From NCBI GenBank assembly GCA_944321925.1, contig CALUND010000008.1, forward strand, positions 1 to 64,000: 64,000 nt of DNA. The letters are read 5' to 3'. Made by a program: the position numbers and the translations under genes. How positions within the stretch are numbered: the stretch's first letter is position 1; each line of letters opens with the position of its first letter. Positions 26,519 to 33,884 of the stretch are shown piece by piece. The notes below the pieces were generated by a model. It did not search any database, had not been told where the DNA came from, and saw only the letters and a list, made by a program, of their open reading frames with translations. This DNA comes from an uncultured Rikenellaceae bacterium (GTDB lineage: Bacteria > Bacteroidota > Bacteroidia > Bacteroidales > Rikenellaceae).

Positions 26519-27613
26519 ATGGAGAAAAAAACAGCTCTCATTACAGGTATCACGGGACAGGACGGCTCTTTCCTGGCCGAATTCCTTCTCGGTAAAAATT
26601 ACGAGGTGCACGGAATCCTCCGCCGCTCCTCCTCGTTCAACACCGGCCGCATCGAACACCTCTATCTCGACGAATGGGTGCGGGACATGCGTAAACAACG
26701 ACTCATCAACCTCCACTGGGGGGACATGACCGACTCCAGTTCGCTCATCCGCATCATCCAACAGGTGCAGCCCGACGAAATCTACAACCTGGCCGCCCAA
26801 AGCCACGTCAAGGTCTCGTTCGACGTGCCGGAGTACACCGCCGATGCCGATGCCGTAGGGACCCTGCGCCTGCTGGAGGCCGTACGCATTCTCGGTCTCG
26901 AAAAGAAATGCAGAATCTACCAGGCTTCCACCTCGGAACTCTTCGGAAAGGTCCAGGAGATCCCGCAACGCGAAACGACCCCCTTCTACCCCCGAAGCCC
27001 TTACGGCGTAGCGAAACAGTACGGATTCTGGATCACGAAAAACTACCGTGAATCGTATGGAATGTTCGCCGTAAACGGCATCCTGTTCAACCACGAAAGC
27101 GAACGAAGGGGTGAAAATTTCGTCACCCGTAAAATTACCCTCGCTGCCAGCCGCATCGCTCAAGGATTCCAGGACAAACTCTACCTCGGCAACCTCAACG
27201 CCCGCCGCGACTGGGGCTATGCAAAAGACTACGTGGAGTGTATGTGGCTCATGCTCCAGCACCCCGTGCCGGAAGATTTCGTCATCGCCACGGGCGAAGA
27301 CCACTCCGTCCGCGAATTCACCGAACTCGCCTTCCGCGAAGTCGGCATCGAACTCGACTGGCAAGGAGAAGGTATCGATGAAAAAGGCATCGACCGAAGC
27401 TCCGGACGAATTCTGGTCGAGGTCGACCCGAAATATTTCCGCCCGGCAGAGGTCGACCAGCTCCTCGGAGACCCCTCGAAAGCCCGCCAAATGCTCGGCT
27501 GGAACCCTCGTGCCACCTCTTTCGAAGAACTGGTCCGCCGTATGGTACAGCACGACATGCGTTTTGTCAAAAAGCTCTATTTACGTTCGATAGATGATGG
27601 AAAAACAGAGTAA
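26519..27613 (+). CDS. gmd: GDP-mannose 4,6-dehydratase
   Basis: Gmd converts GDP-D-mannose to GDP-4-keto-6-deoxymannose using bound NADP. The 364 residues start [21 protein letters not shown] and have the [18 protein letters not shown] loop near 35. They also contain [16 protein letters not shown] near 139, the catalytic [10 protein letters not shown] near 161, and [16 protein letters not shown] near 195. All are Gmd-specific. It overlaps fcl by 20 bp, so the two are co-translated. Together they give GDP-L-fucose. Confidence 0.96.
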   Translation: MEKKTALITGITGQDGSFLAEFLLGKNYEVHGILRRSSSFNTGRIEHLYLDEWVRDMRKQRLINLHWGDMTDSSSLIRIIQQVQPDEIYNLAAQSHVKVSFDVPEYTADADAVGTLRLLEAVRILGLEKKCRIYQASTSELFGKVQEIPQRETTPFYPRSPYGVAKQYGFWITKNYRESYGMFAVNGILFNHESERRGENFVTRKITLAASRIAQGFQDKLYLGNLNARRDWGYAKDYVECMWLMLQHPVPEDFVIATGEDHSVREFTELAFREVGIELDWQGEGIDEKGIDRSSGRILVEVDPKYFRPAEVDQLLGDPSKARQMLGWNPRATSFEELVRRMVQHDMRFVKKLYLRSIDDGKTE

Positions 27614-28673
27614 AATCTACGTGGCAGGACACCGCGGACTGGTCGGTTCCGCAATCTGGAACAACCTGCAGAAAAAAGGGTATGGGAACCTCGTCGGACG
27701 CACTCATGCTGAACTCGACCTCATGGATCCGGCTGCCGTACACGCCTTTTTCGAAAAAGAACGGCCCGAATATGTTTTCCTCGCCGCAGCACACGTAGGA
27801 GGTATTCTGGCCAACAGCCGCTACCGGGCCGACTTCATCTACAACAACCTGCAGATCCAACAAAACGTGATCGGAGAGAGCTTCCGCCAAGGGGTCAAGA
27901 AGTTGCTCTTTCTCGGCAGCACCTGCATCTATCCCCGCGAAGCGCCTCAACCCATGCGGGAAGATGCCCTGCTCACATCGCCGCTCGAATACACGAACGA
28001 GCCCTACGCCATCGCCAAAATCGCAGGGCTGAAGATGTGCGAAAGTTTCAACCTCCAGTACGGAACCAACTACATCGCCGTAATGCCCACCAATCTCTAC
28101 GGACCGAACGACAACTTCCACCTGGAGAATTCGCACGTCCTACCCGCCATGATCCGCAAAGTCTTTCTCTCCCACTGCCTGCGGCAAGAGAATTGGGAAG
28201 CCATACGTCGCGACCTCTCTTTGCGGCCCGTAGAGGGAGTCGACGGCAACGCCCCGGAAGACGAAATCCGCCGGATACTGAACCGATATGGCATCGCTCC
28301 CGAAGCTGTCACCCTCTGGGGAACAGGAAAGCCGCTCCGGGAATTCCTCTGGAGCGAAGAGATGGCCGATGCCTGCGTATTCATCATGGAACGGATCGAC
28401 TTCAACGACCTGAAGGGAGATTCCCCCGAGGTGCGCAATTGCCATATCAACATCGGTACCGGAGAGGAGATCTCCATCGGCGATCTGGCCCGTCTGATCG
28501 TCCGGACCGTGGGCTACCGGGGAGAACTCCGTTTCGACGCCTCGAAACCCGACGGTACCATGCGGAAATTGACCGACCCGTCGAAACTGAACGCCCTCGG
28601 GTGGCGTCACCGCATCGGGATCGAAGAAGGCGTACAACGACTCTACGATTGGTATCTTCAAAGCATCCGGTAG
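27594..28673 (+). CDS. fcl: GDP-L-fucose synthase
   Basis: This NADPH-dependent epimerase/reductase makes GDP-L-fucose from the Gmd product. The 359-residue protein has [16 protein letters not shown] at the N-terminus and [14 protein letters not shown] near 61. It also has [18 protein letters not shown] near 103 and [19 protein letters not shown] near 166. It carries an extra segment around 190-235 compared with E. coli Fcl, common in Bacteroidetes copies as I recall. ATG 27597 is an alternative start one codon later. GDP-fucose may serve this polymer or general glycoprotein O-glycosylation. Confidence 0.95.
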   Translation: MMEKQSKIYVAGHRGLVGSAIWNNLQKKGYGNLVGRTHAELDLMDPAAVHAFFEKERPEYVFLAAAHVGGILANSRYRADFIYNNLQIQQNVIGESFRQGVKKLLFLGSTCIYPREAPQPMREDALLTSPLEYTNEPYAIAKIAGLKMCESFNLQYGTNYIAVMPTNLYGPNDNFHLENSHVLPAMIRKVFLSHCLRQENWEAIRRDLSLRPVEGVDGNAPEDEIRRILNRYGIAPEAVTLWGTGKPLREFLWSEEMADACVFIMERIDFNDLKGDSPEVRNCHINIGTGEEISIGDLARLIVRTVGYRGELRFDASKPDGTMRKLTDPSKLNALGWRHRIGIEEGVQRLYDWYLQSIR

Positions 28674-28674
28674 C

Positions 28675-29754
28675 ATGGGTCGACTTCCCGATGATCTCTG
28701 CCTGCTCGTCGCGGCGGCTCTGCATGGCCGAAGTCCCGATCCGGAACCCTTCCGCACAACCACTGCGGAGGAGTGGAGCGAGCTCTTCCGTTTGGCTTCG
28801 GTCCAGGGCGTAACGGCGCTCGCGCTCGACGGCATCGAACAACTGCCCGTCGAATTGCTGCCTCCGAAACCGATGCTCCTGCGGTGGGTAGCCAATGCGG
28901 ATGCCGTGGAAAAACGATACTCCCGTCAGGCTGAAGTTCTCGGGGCCCTCGCCTCCTACTACGCCCGAAACGGCATACGCACACTGGTTCTCAAAGGTCT
29001 CGGACTGAGCATCTACTATCCGAACCCCTCCCATCGCGAATGCGGCGACATCGACATCTGGCTCTACGGAGCCTTCGAACAGGGCAATCGGCTGCTCCGG
29101 GAGAAAGGAGTTGAAATCGAACGCGAAGTCCCCAAACATGCCGAATTTACGCTCGGCAAAGTGCATATTGAAAACCACCGTACCTTCCTCAACGTCCGGC
29201 GAAACCGACGCGAACGGGAGATCAACGACCGCCTCGAAAAAATCATCGGGCAACACCCCGATGAGTGCATCCCTTTCGGCAAAGGCGAAGTCCGGATTCC
29301 TCCGGCCGACTTCAATGCGCTCTACCTCGTCTTTCATGCCGCACTCCACTTTGCCAAAGAGGGAATCGCTCTCCGACACCTCTGCGACTGGGTCTGTTTT
29401 CTCGAAAAGAGTGCCGGACAAATCGATCGGCAACTGCTCGATGAAACGTTGCGCAGATACCGTCTCGATACCTTTGCCGACCTGATGACCGCACTCTGTT
29501 CGGAACTGCTCGACCTCCCTGTTGCCCCGCCGCCTTGCGACGCGACGCTGAAAGAGAAGATGAAAGAGGCGATCTTCAACGACGTGGTCGGACAAGCTCT
29601 CACGGGCAACCCGCTAAATCGACTCCTGAAAAAAACAACGGCGTCATTCAATAACCGGTGGCGTTACGAGGAGGTCCTTCACGAACCGTTGTACAAAGTA
29701 TGGAGCGAAGTGATCCGAGCGCAATTCCGAGAGAAAAACACCCTGTTGAAATAA
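28675..29754 (+). CDS. Nucleotidyltransferase-fold protein (NTP_transf_5-like)
   Basis: This 359-residue protein belongs to a family often found at the ends of polysaccharide loci and annotated as uncharacterised nucleotidyltransferase. LVLKGLGLSIYYPNPSHRECGDIDIWL near 104-130 holds the GDIDIW metal-binding Asp pair of the nucleotidyltransferase fold. YLVFHAALHFAKEGIALRHLCDW near 219-241 is the family's C-terminal signature. Its substrate is unknown. It starts 1 bp after fcl and closes the plus-strand cluster. Confidence 0.82.
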   Translation: MGRLPDDLCLLVAAALHGRSPDPEPFRTTTAEEWSELFRLASVQGVTALALDGIEQLPVELLPPKPMLLRWVANADAVEKRYSRQAEVLGALASYYARNGIRTLVLKGLGLSIYYPNPSHRECGDIDIWLYGAFEQGNRLLREKGVEIEREVPKHAEFTLGKVHIENHRTFLNVRRNRREREINDRLEKIIGQHPDECIPFGKGEVRIPPADFNALYLVFHAALHFAKEGIALRHLCDWVCFLEKSAGQIDRQLLDETLRRYRLDTFADLMTALCSELLDLPVAPPPCDATLKEKMKEAIFNDVVGQALTGNPLNRLLKKTTASFNNRWRYEEVLHEPLYKVWSEVIRAQFREKNTLLK

Positions 29755-29789
29755 CACACCGGTCCAAAATATATAAAACTCAATGTCCC

Positions 29790-29912
29790 AAGAAACGCTT
29801 GATTCTGCTTCCTTTCATCCTGTGGACATTGGCATCCTCCGCCCAAACACTGCCTCCCTTCTCAGACCAGCCCAGTATAACTTTTTCCCGCTCGACAATC
29901 CGCGTACAGTAA
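29790..29912 (+). pseudogene. Possible remnant of an exported protein gene
   Basis: In one frame the bases encode KKRLILLPFILWTLASSAQ, which reads like a Sec signal peptide with an SSAQ cleavage site, then about 20 residues to a stop at 29912. There is no ATG, GTG or TTG close upstream in frame. It may be a decayed gene fragment, or chance. The surrounding convergent gap (29755-29988) holds nothing else I can support. Confidence 0.22.
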
Positions 29913-29988
29913 GAATCGGAACAGGATTATCTACCAAAGAGAAGCGATAGATCCCGACTGAACATCTCCTCACGGCAAGGAGAACGGC

Positions 29989-30438
29989 TCAAAAAAGCGG
30001 ACGAATCCAGTAGAAAAGAGCGGCCCACATGACAAAACGGGCCCCTTTGCCAAAAAACATGAAAAGGGCGGTCTTCTTGAAATCGGTCCGATAGAATCCG
30101 AGCGCCACGGCCATCACATCGCCCACCAGCGGGACCCATGTGAAGAAGGCGAGCAGACTCCCGTAACGGTCGACCCGCTGTTTCTGCGACTCCAGTTTCT
30201 GACGATTGATCCCGAACCACCGCTCAAGCCACTCCCACTTACCGAGCCAACCGAGCCAATAGGAGGTCATCCCGCCAAGCCAATTGCCCAAGGTTGCCAC
30301 AACGATCGAAATGACCGGATCGCCGCCGGCAGCCAACAAGCCCACAAGCAGTACATCCGAACTGAACGGAATGAGCGTAGCGGCAAGAAAAGCTCCGATA
30401 AAAAGGCCCAGATAACCGAACTCGAGTAAATTTTCCAT
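29989..30438 (-). CDS. YqaA-type DedA/VTT-domain membrane protein
   Basis: This 149-residue inner-membrane protein of the SNARE-associated (VTT) family includes short YqaA-like members. It shows GYLGLFIGAFLAATLIPFSSDVLL at the N-terminus, TLGNWLGGMTSYWLGWLGK near 50-68, and the VTT core RYGSLLAFFTWVPLVGDVMAVALGFYR near 84-110. DedA relatives act in membrane homeostasis and undecaprenyl-phosphate or lipid flipping. The precise role of YqaA types is unknown. The frame extends to 30486, but the promoter at 30484-30515 starts RNA near 30477, so ATG 30438 is the true start. Confidence 0.88.
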   Translation of the reverse strand: MENLLEFGYLGLFIGAFLAATLIPFSSDVLLVGLLAAGGDPVISIVVATLGNWLGGMTSYWLGWLGKWEWLERWFGINRQKLESQKQRVDRYGSLLAFFTWVPLVGDVMAVALGFYRTDFKKTALFMFFGKGARFVMWAALFYWIRPLF

Positions 30439-30483
30439 AAAAAACAGAGTCGCCGGCCATACAAGAAACGCACGCGACGTCGC

Positions 30484-30515
30484 CAAAGATAATACAAGCG
30501 GCCGGCAGATGCAAA
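30484..30515 (-). promoter_or_regulatory. Promoter of the YqaA-like gene
   Basis: On the minus strand, TTTG (30515-30512), a 20-nt spacer and TATCTTTG (30491-30484) match the Bacteroidetes consensus fully. The start point near 30477 gives a leader of about 38 nt and rules out the upstream alternative start of the gene. Confidence 0.82.
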
Positions 30516-30873
30516 TATACCGGACAGTTTGTCGACATCGGCAAGGCCCATTCTGCCCCGGAGCGCTAACACAGGCGGTGGATCTTCTCCCCCCCCAAGT
30601 GCTCGGAACCTACGGGTTCAGGACTTCTCCGGGTCGCGAAATCACTCTTTCAAAACCGTCTTCTCCCAAGGAACCGATCGGGAGCGCCCCTCGAAATCGG
30701 AGTCTCCAGGCAGCTTACCCAAGCTGACTCCCCGCGAAAGAAAAATATCCATACAAGCTCTGCAGACAGAAGACAAGAGACAAGAGGCAGGAGACAGGAG
30801 ACAGAAAACAAGAGACAGAAAACAAAATCCACGCGAGATAAAACCCGTACAGACAAAACCTACACAGACAAAA
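30516..30873. other. Intergenic region without a recognisable gene
   Basis: This region lies between the divergent YqaA-like promoter and the hpf terminator. It contains a run of eight C at about 30590-30597, GC-rich sequence around 30600-30720 with no tRNA or gene features I can recognise, and the purine-rich tract at 30761-30832. The open frame at 30529-31104 runs antisense into hpf and looks fortuitous. Confidence 0.4.
30761..30832. repeat. Purine-rich degenerate tandem repeat tract
   Basis: About 70 bp of plus-strand purine-rich sequence is built from irregular copies of a 6-8 bp unit, AGACARR (agacaag, agacagg, agacaga). A related spaced repeat, acagacaaaacc, occurs twice just after it (30849-30872). 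The minus strand is a CT-rich run. It lies directly downstream of the hpf terminator. Confidence 0.7.
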
Positions 30874-30900
30874 CCCCCGGAACTTTCACCGTTCCGGGGG
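30870..30900 (-). terminator. Rho-independent terminator of the hpf operon
   Basis: A perfect 10-bp GC-rich stem (30874-30883 with 30891-30900) encloses a 7-nt loop. On the minus strand it is followed by TTTTGTCT, just 26 bp after the hpf stop codon. On the plus strand a T-rich stretch (TTCGTTTTTC) follows as well, so it may act in both directions. Confidence 0.85.
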
Positions 30901-30925
30901 TTCGTTTTTCTTTCTATCAAAAATT

Positions 30926-31222
30926 TTATTTGGCGTAACGCTCCTTATAACGTTCCAGCTGCTTTTTCAATGCATCGATACAGAGATCGACCGACTCTTC
31001 GAACGTCTTGCTGCGGTTCTCCGCCACCAGTTCGTCTCCGGGTAAAACGAGGGAAATCGTCACGACTTTGTTCCCCTTCTCGTTGTCCTTGTCGAGCTTC
31101 ATGATCACCTCTGCCGAAACGGTACGCTCTGCAAAACGATCGAGCTTGGCCATCTTGTGCTCCACAAAATCGATCAGCTTCTGATCGGCATCGAACTTCA
31201 CGGATTGAATCTTCACGTTCAT
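30926..31222 (-). CDS. hpf: Ribosome hibernation promoting factor HPF/RaiA (short form)
   Basis: This 98-residue protein binds the 30S decoding region and stalls or protects ribosomes in stationary phase. It has the sigma-54-modulation/S30AE fold pattern: KIQSVKFDADQKLIDFVEHKMAKLD, the basic/acidic KLDKDNEKGNKVVTISLVLPGDELVAENRSKTFEESVDLCIDALKKQLE order. It lacks the C-terminal dimerisation domain of long HPF. Only 3 bp separate it from the upstream recombinase gene, so it is transcribed with tatD, tcdA and xerC. A terminator follows at once. Confidence 0.93.
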   Translation of the reverse strand: MNVKIQSVKFDADQKLIDFVEHKMAKLDRFAERTVSAEVIMKLDKDNEKGNKVVTISLVLPGDELVAENRSKTFEESVDLCIDALKKQLERYKERYAK

Positions 31223-31225
31223 AAC

Positions 31226-32194
31226 TTAATCCTCCTTCTCTTTTATTTGTTTCGGAGTCGCCTCCGACATTTCCTTGCCTTTGGCTGCCCCGCTCCCCCG
31301 CTCCCGCGGATGAGCATGTGCATAAACCTGTTTCAAACGCGCTACGCTGTTGTGGGTGTAGACCTGCGTGGCCGCCAACGACGTATGACCCAACAACTCC
31401 TGAATCTCCCGCATGTCGGCCCCGTGATCGAGCAAATGCGTAGCAAACGTATGTCTGAGAACGTGGGGACTGCATTTCCCTTGAACTCCCAATCGGCTCA
31501 GCTCGGCATGAACGATCCGATAGACCTCGCCCCGGGAGATACGTTCCCCATTCTTGGTTAAAAATAGCGGATTTTCTCCGGATTTGCAAATTTTCGGGCC
31601 CTCTTTTTCCCGCGAAAATGCACGAATCATCCCACGCATGCTCTCCACGATCGGGACCATACGCTCCTTGTCTCCTTTGCCATGAACACGCAGAGAGGAG
31701 TAGTCCGCAGAGAAATCCTCCCAATCGATCGCCACCAGCTCCGCCAAACGGATGCCGGATGCATAGAAAAGCAACAATATCAACACATTGCGTCGAGTCT
31801 GCGAATCTCCGTCACGAAATTCGTCCGAGAGCCATTCCTGAATAAAATCCATCCGGTTTTCCGGAATATAAACCGGCAACCGACGCGGCGTACGGAGCTG
31901 CCCTATGCCCAAAAAAGGATCCCCTTTCAGGAGCCCCGATCGGCGGAAGAAACGAAAAAACGAACGGACGGACGAAACTTCCCGGTTGATCGAAGCAGGA
32001 GAAAGTCGTCCCGACTCCGAAAGAGAGACAATCCAGCTCCGGATATCCTCACGCGTCACCAGCTCCGGCCGAAAAGCATCCTCTTCCACCCCGAGATAGT
32101 CGAGAAACGCCTCCACATCGCGACGATAATTACGTACCGTCAATTCCGAATAGCGCCGCTCCGCCAACAGATAGGTGATGAAAGCCTCTATCAT
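31226..32194 (-). CDS. xerC: Tyrosine recombinase XerC/XerD family
   Basis: This 322-residue chromosomal-type tyrosine recombinase has an N-terminal SAM-like core-binding domain (about 1-85). The catalytic domain carries the conserved Arg in YASGIRLAELVAIDW near 145, and a Lys in the HGKGDKERMVP turn near 170. Box II is HVLRHTFATHLLDHGADMREIQELLGHTSLAATQVYTH, ending with the nucleophilic Tyr near 297. The size and housekeeping operon context fit XerC acting at dif for chromosome dimer resolution. ATG 32194 overlaps the tcdA stop and gives the normal N-terminus MIEAFITYLL. Confidence 0.9.
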   Translation of the reverse strand: MIEAFITYLLAERRYSELTVRNYRRDVEAFLDYLGVEEDAFRPELVTREDIRSWIVSLSESGRLSPASINREVSSVRSFFRFFRRSGLLKGDPFLGIGQLRTPRRLPVYIPENRMDFIQEWLSDEFRDGDSQTRRNVLILLLFYASGIRLAELVAIDWEDFSADYSSLRVHGKGDKERMVPIVESMRGMIRAFSREKEGPKICKSGENPLFLTKNGERISRGEVYRIVHAELSRLGVQGKCSPHVLRHTFATHLLDHGADMREIQELLGHTSLAATQVYTHNSVARLKQVYAHAHPRERGSGAAKGKEMSEATPKQIKEKED

Positions 32195-32934
32195 GCCCGC
32201 TCCTTCCCGGACATCTCGCCCATCAACCCCCGAAGCACAACCGAAGCACATCCGCATCCGAACACCGCCGGCATGTAGGAGATCGTACCCACGTTGGACT
32301 TTTTATTGGTCTCCTCACAAAGAATCATCGACCCCTCGCGAAGTGGCTCGGCCGAAAAAACAGCCCAGAAACCCCGATGAATGCCCAACTTGTGGAGCCG
32401 CTTCCGTAACATGTGGGCTAACGGACAGTGGTGGGTGTCACCGATGTCGCGAATCTCCAATCGGGTCGGGTCGGTCTTCGCCCCCGCTCCCATCGAACTC
32501 ACCAACGGATAACCCCGGTCAAGACACCCTCTGATCAATGCCACTTTGGGAGAAAGCGTATCGATCGCATCCACCACGTAATCGAAACGGGCCGAATCCA
32601 ACAAGCGATCGGTCCACTCATCGCGAATATACTCCCCGACAACCGTAAGTTCCAGACCCGGATCGATATCGCGCAACCGCTCAGCAAGTACCTCCGCCTT
32701 GGGTCGGCCTACGGTCGAATGGAGCGCCACCAGCTGCCGATTGATATTGCTCTCGGAAACGCAATCCGAATCGGCAATCGTAAGCCGTCCCACTCCAGCG
32801 CGACAGATCATCTCGGCAGCATAGGCTCCAACGCCTCCCAAGCCGACCACCAACACGTGAGCCTCCCGAAGACGCGCCATCTTCTCATCACCGACCAACA
32901 ACCGGGTCCGTTCCATCCATGCCTCCGTCATCAT
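32191..32934 (-). CDS. tcdA: tRNA threonylcarbamoyladenosine dehydratase TcdA (CsdL)
   Basis: This ThiF/E1-like enzyme of 247 residues cyclises t6A37 of tRNA to ct6A using ATP. It shows WMERTRLLVGDEKMARL at the N-terminus and the ATP-binding HVLVVGLGGVGAYAAEMICRAGVG near 26-49. DSDCVSESNINRQLVAL near 55 and DAIDTLSPKVALI near 121 follow. The TcdA-type C-terminus contains MGAGAKTDPTRLEIRDI and GTISYMPAVFGCGCASVV. ATGA overlaps join it to tatD upstream and xerC downstream. Confidence 0.93.
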   Translation of the reverse strand: MMTEAWMERTRLLVGDEKMARLREAHVLVVGLGGVGAYAAEMICRAGVGRLTIADSDCVSESNINRQLVALHSTVGRPKAEVLAERLRDIDPGLELTVVGEYIRDEWTDRLLDSARFDYVVDAIDTLSPKVALIRGCLDRGYPLVSSMGAGAKTDPTRLEIRDIGDTHHCPLAHMLRKRLHKLGIHRGFWAVFSAEPLREGSMILCEETNKKSNVGTISYMPAVFGCGCASVVLRGLMGEMSGKERA

Positions 32935-33566
32935 ATTCCGAATAGTCGCAAATAGTTTTCATAGATCGTCTCCCGAAGCTGCTCTTCCGGACAGAGCAAC
33001 AACTCGGACACCTTCCGGTAGAGCCGGTCCACAGGCTCGGGAGCGTCGTCCGTTTCAAGAAAAAGCCGGTCCGCAGGCAAAGCCCGCAACGCTTCGACCG
33101 TACGGGGCGACTGCAAGCTGCGAAAACCGAAGGAAAAAAAGTAACCTGCACGGACACCCTGCCCGATCTGCTGCGCAGAACCGATGAATCCATGGAAAAT
33201 CACGCCGGGCAACACATAGTCCGCAAGGATATGCATCGTACGATCGAACGCACGCACCGTGTGCAACACCACCGGAAGTCGGCGCCGTTCGGCGATCACC
33301 AACTGTTGCCGGAAAAGCGTCTCCTGCAGCGACCGATCGACAGGACAACAAGAATCCAAACCGATCTCGCCTATCGCCTGTACGGGATCCGTTGCGATCC
33401 GCTCCAACGCCGCTTCGACATCCCTATTCCCCGCATGCCAGGGATGTATGCCGAGCGAACAGGGAGCCTCCTCGCACAACGGTTCCGAGTCTGCCATCAA
33501 CGAGAGCATCTCGATCGCCCCACCCTTCCGTTTGTGGGTGTGTATGTCGACACAGGAACTCGCCAT
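32931..33566 (-). CDS. TatD family metal-dependent hydrolase
   Basis: This 211-residue TIM-barrel hydrolase of the TatD DNase family carries the metal ligands in the expected order. These are DIHTH near 7-11, LGIHPWH near 38-44, GEIGLD near 65-70, VLHTVRAF near 100-107, FHGFIG near 123 and LETDDAPEP near 169. At 211 residues it is shorter than E. coli TatD (about 260). It is the first gene of the tatD-tcdA-xerC-hpf transcription unit, with its own promoter about 20 nt upstream of the inferred leader. The substrate in vivo is not known. Confidence 0.9.
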   Translation of the reverse strand: MASSCVDIHTHKRKGGAIEMLSLMADSEPLCEEAPCSLGIHPWHAGNRDVEAALERIATDPVQAIGEIGLDSCCPVDRSLQETLFRQQLVIAERRRLPVVLHTVRAFDRTMHILADYVLPGVIFHGFIGSAQQIGQGVRAGYFFSFGFRSLQSPRTVEALRALPADRLFLETDDAPEPVDRLYRKVSELLLCPEEQLRETIYENYLRLFGI

Positions 33567-33592
33567 GCGCTTGCTTTTCTCTTTCCCTCAGG

Positions 33593-33623
33593 CAAAGATA
33601 ATGCAAGCCGCACGCAGAATCAA
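33593..33623 (-). promoter_or_regulatory. Promoter of the tatD-tcdA-xerC-hpf operon
   Basis: On the minus strand, TTG (33623-33621), a 20-nt spacer and TATCTTTG (33600-33593) match the Bacteroidetes consensus. Transcription would start near 33586, leaving about 20 nt before the tatD ATG. Confidence 0.8.
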
Positions 33624-33785
33624 GAGGCCGCAAAAACTCGCCCACACAAAAAAAACAACACGGAATCGATCTTGCCTGCCTTCGTCCTGCCGCGACCGCC
33701 TGGCCGCAACAATTCCTCCACAAAAATATCGAATCGGCACATCATCGCATGTACCGAGGAACGCTCCTCTCCATAACGCATGAAT

Positions 33786-33823
33786 ATTTCCGCAGACTCC
33801 ACAAATTTCCGCAGACTCCACAA
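33786..33823. repeat. 19-bp direct repeat, two copies
   Basis: The unit ATTTCCGCAGACTCCACAA occurs twice head to tail with no spacer, immediately beside the terminator hairpin of the EF-G-like gene. No function is evident. Confidence 0.85.
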
Positions 33824-33854
33824 AAAAGCCCCTTCGCATTGAAAGGGGCTTTTT
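33823..33854 (-). terminator. Rho-independent terminator after the EF-G-like gene
   Basis: A 12-bp stem, AAAAAGCCCCTT (33823-33834) with AAGGGGCTTTTT (33843-33854), encloses an 8-nt loop and has T runs on both strands. It sits 31 bp after the stop codon on the minus strand. Sequence symmetry would let it work from either side. Confidence 0.88.
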
Positions 33855-33884
33855 CCATGAAGCAAACGAGCTTCGTCGAAACGA

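Larger units (their letters stand above)
33567..33884. other. Intergenic region between tatD and the EF-G paralogue
   Basis: This 318-bp gap has no convincing gene. It contains the tatD promoter (33593-33623), a two-copy 19-bp direct repeat (33786-33823) and the terminator of the EF-G-like gene (33823-33854). Confidence 0.6.

Noticed and set aside
30560..30720. Possible tRNA or small RNA in the GC-rich part of the yqaA-hpf gap
   Set aside because: No T-loop consensus, acceptor stem pairing or other RNA signature could be found by eye.
30529..31104. 191-codon plus-strand open frame over the repeat tract
   Set aside because: It is antisense to hpf and its sequence follows the AGACARR repeat; nothing supports translation.
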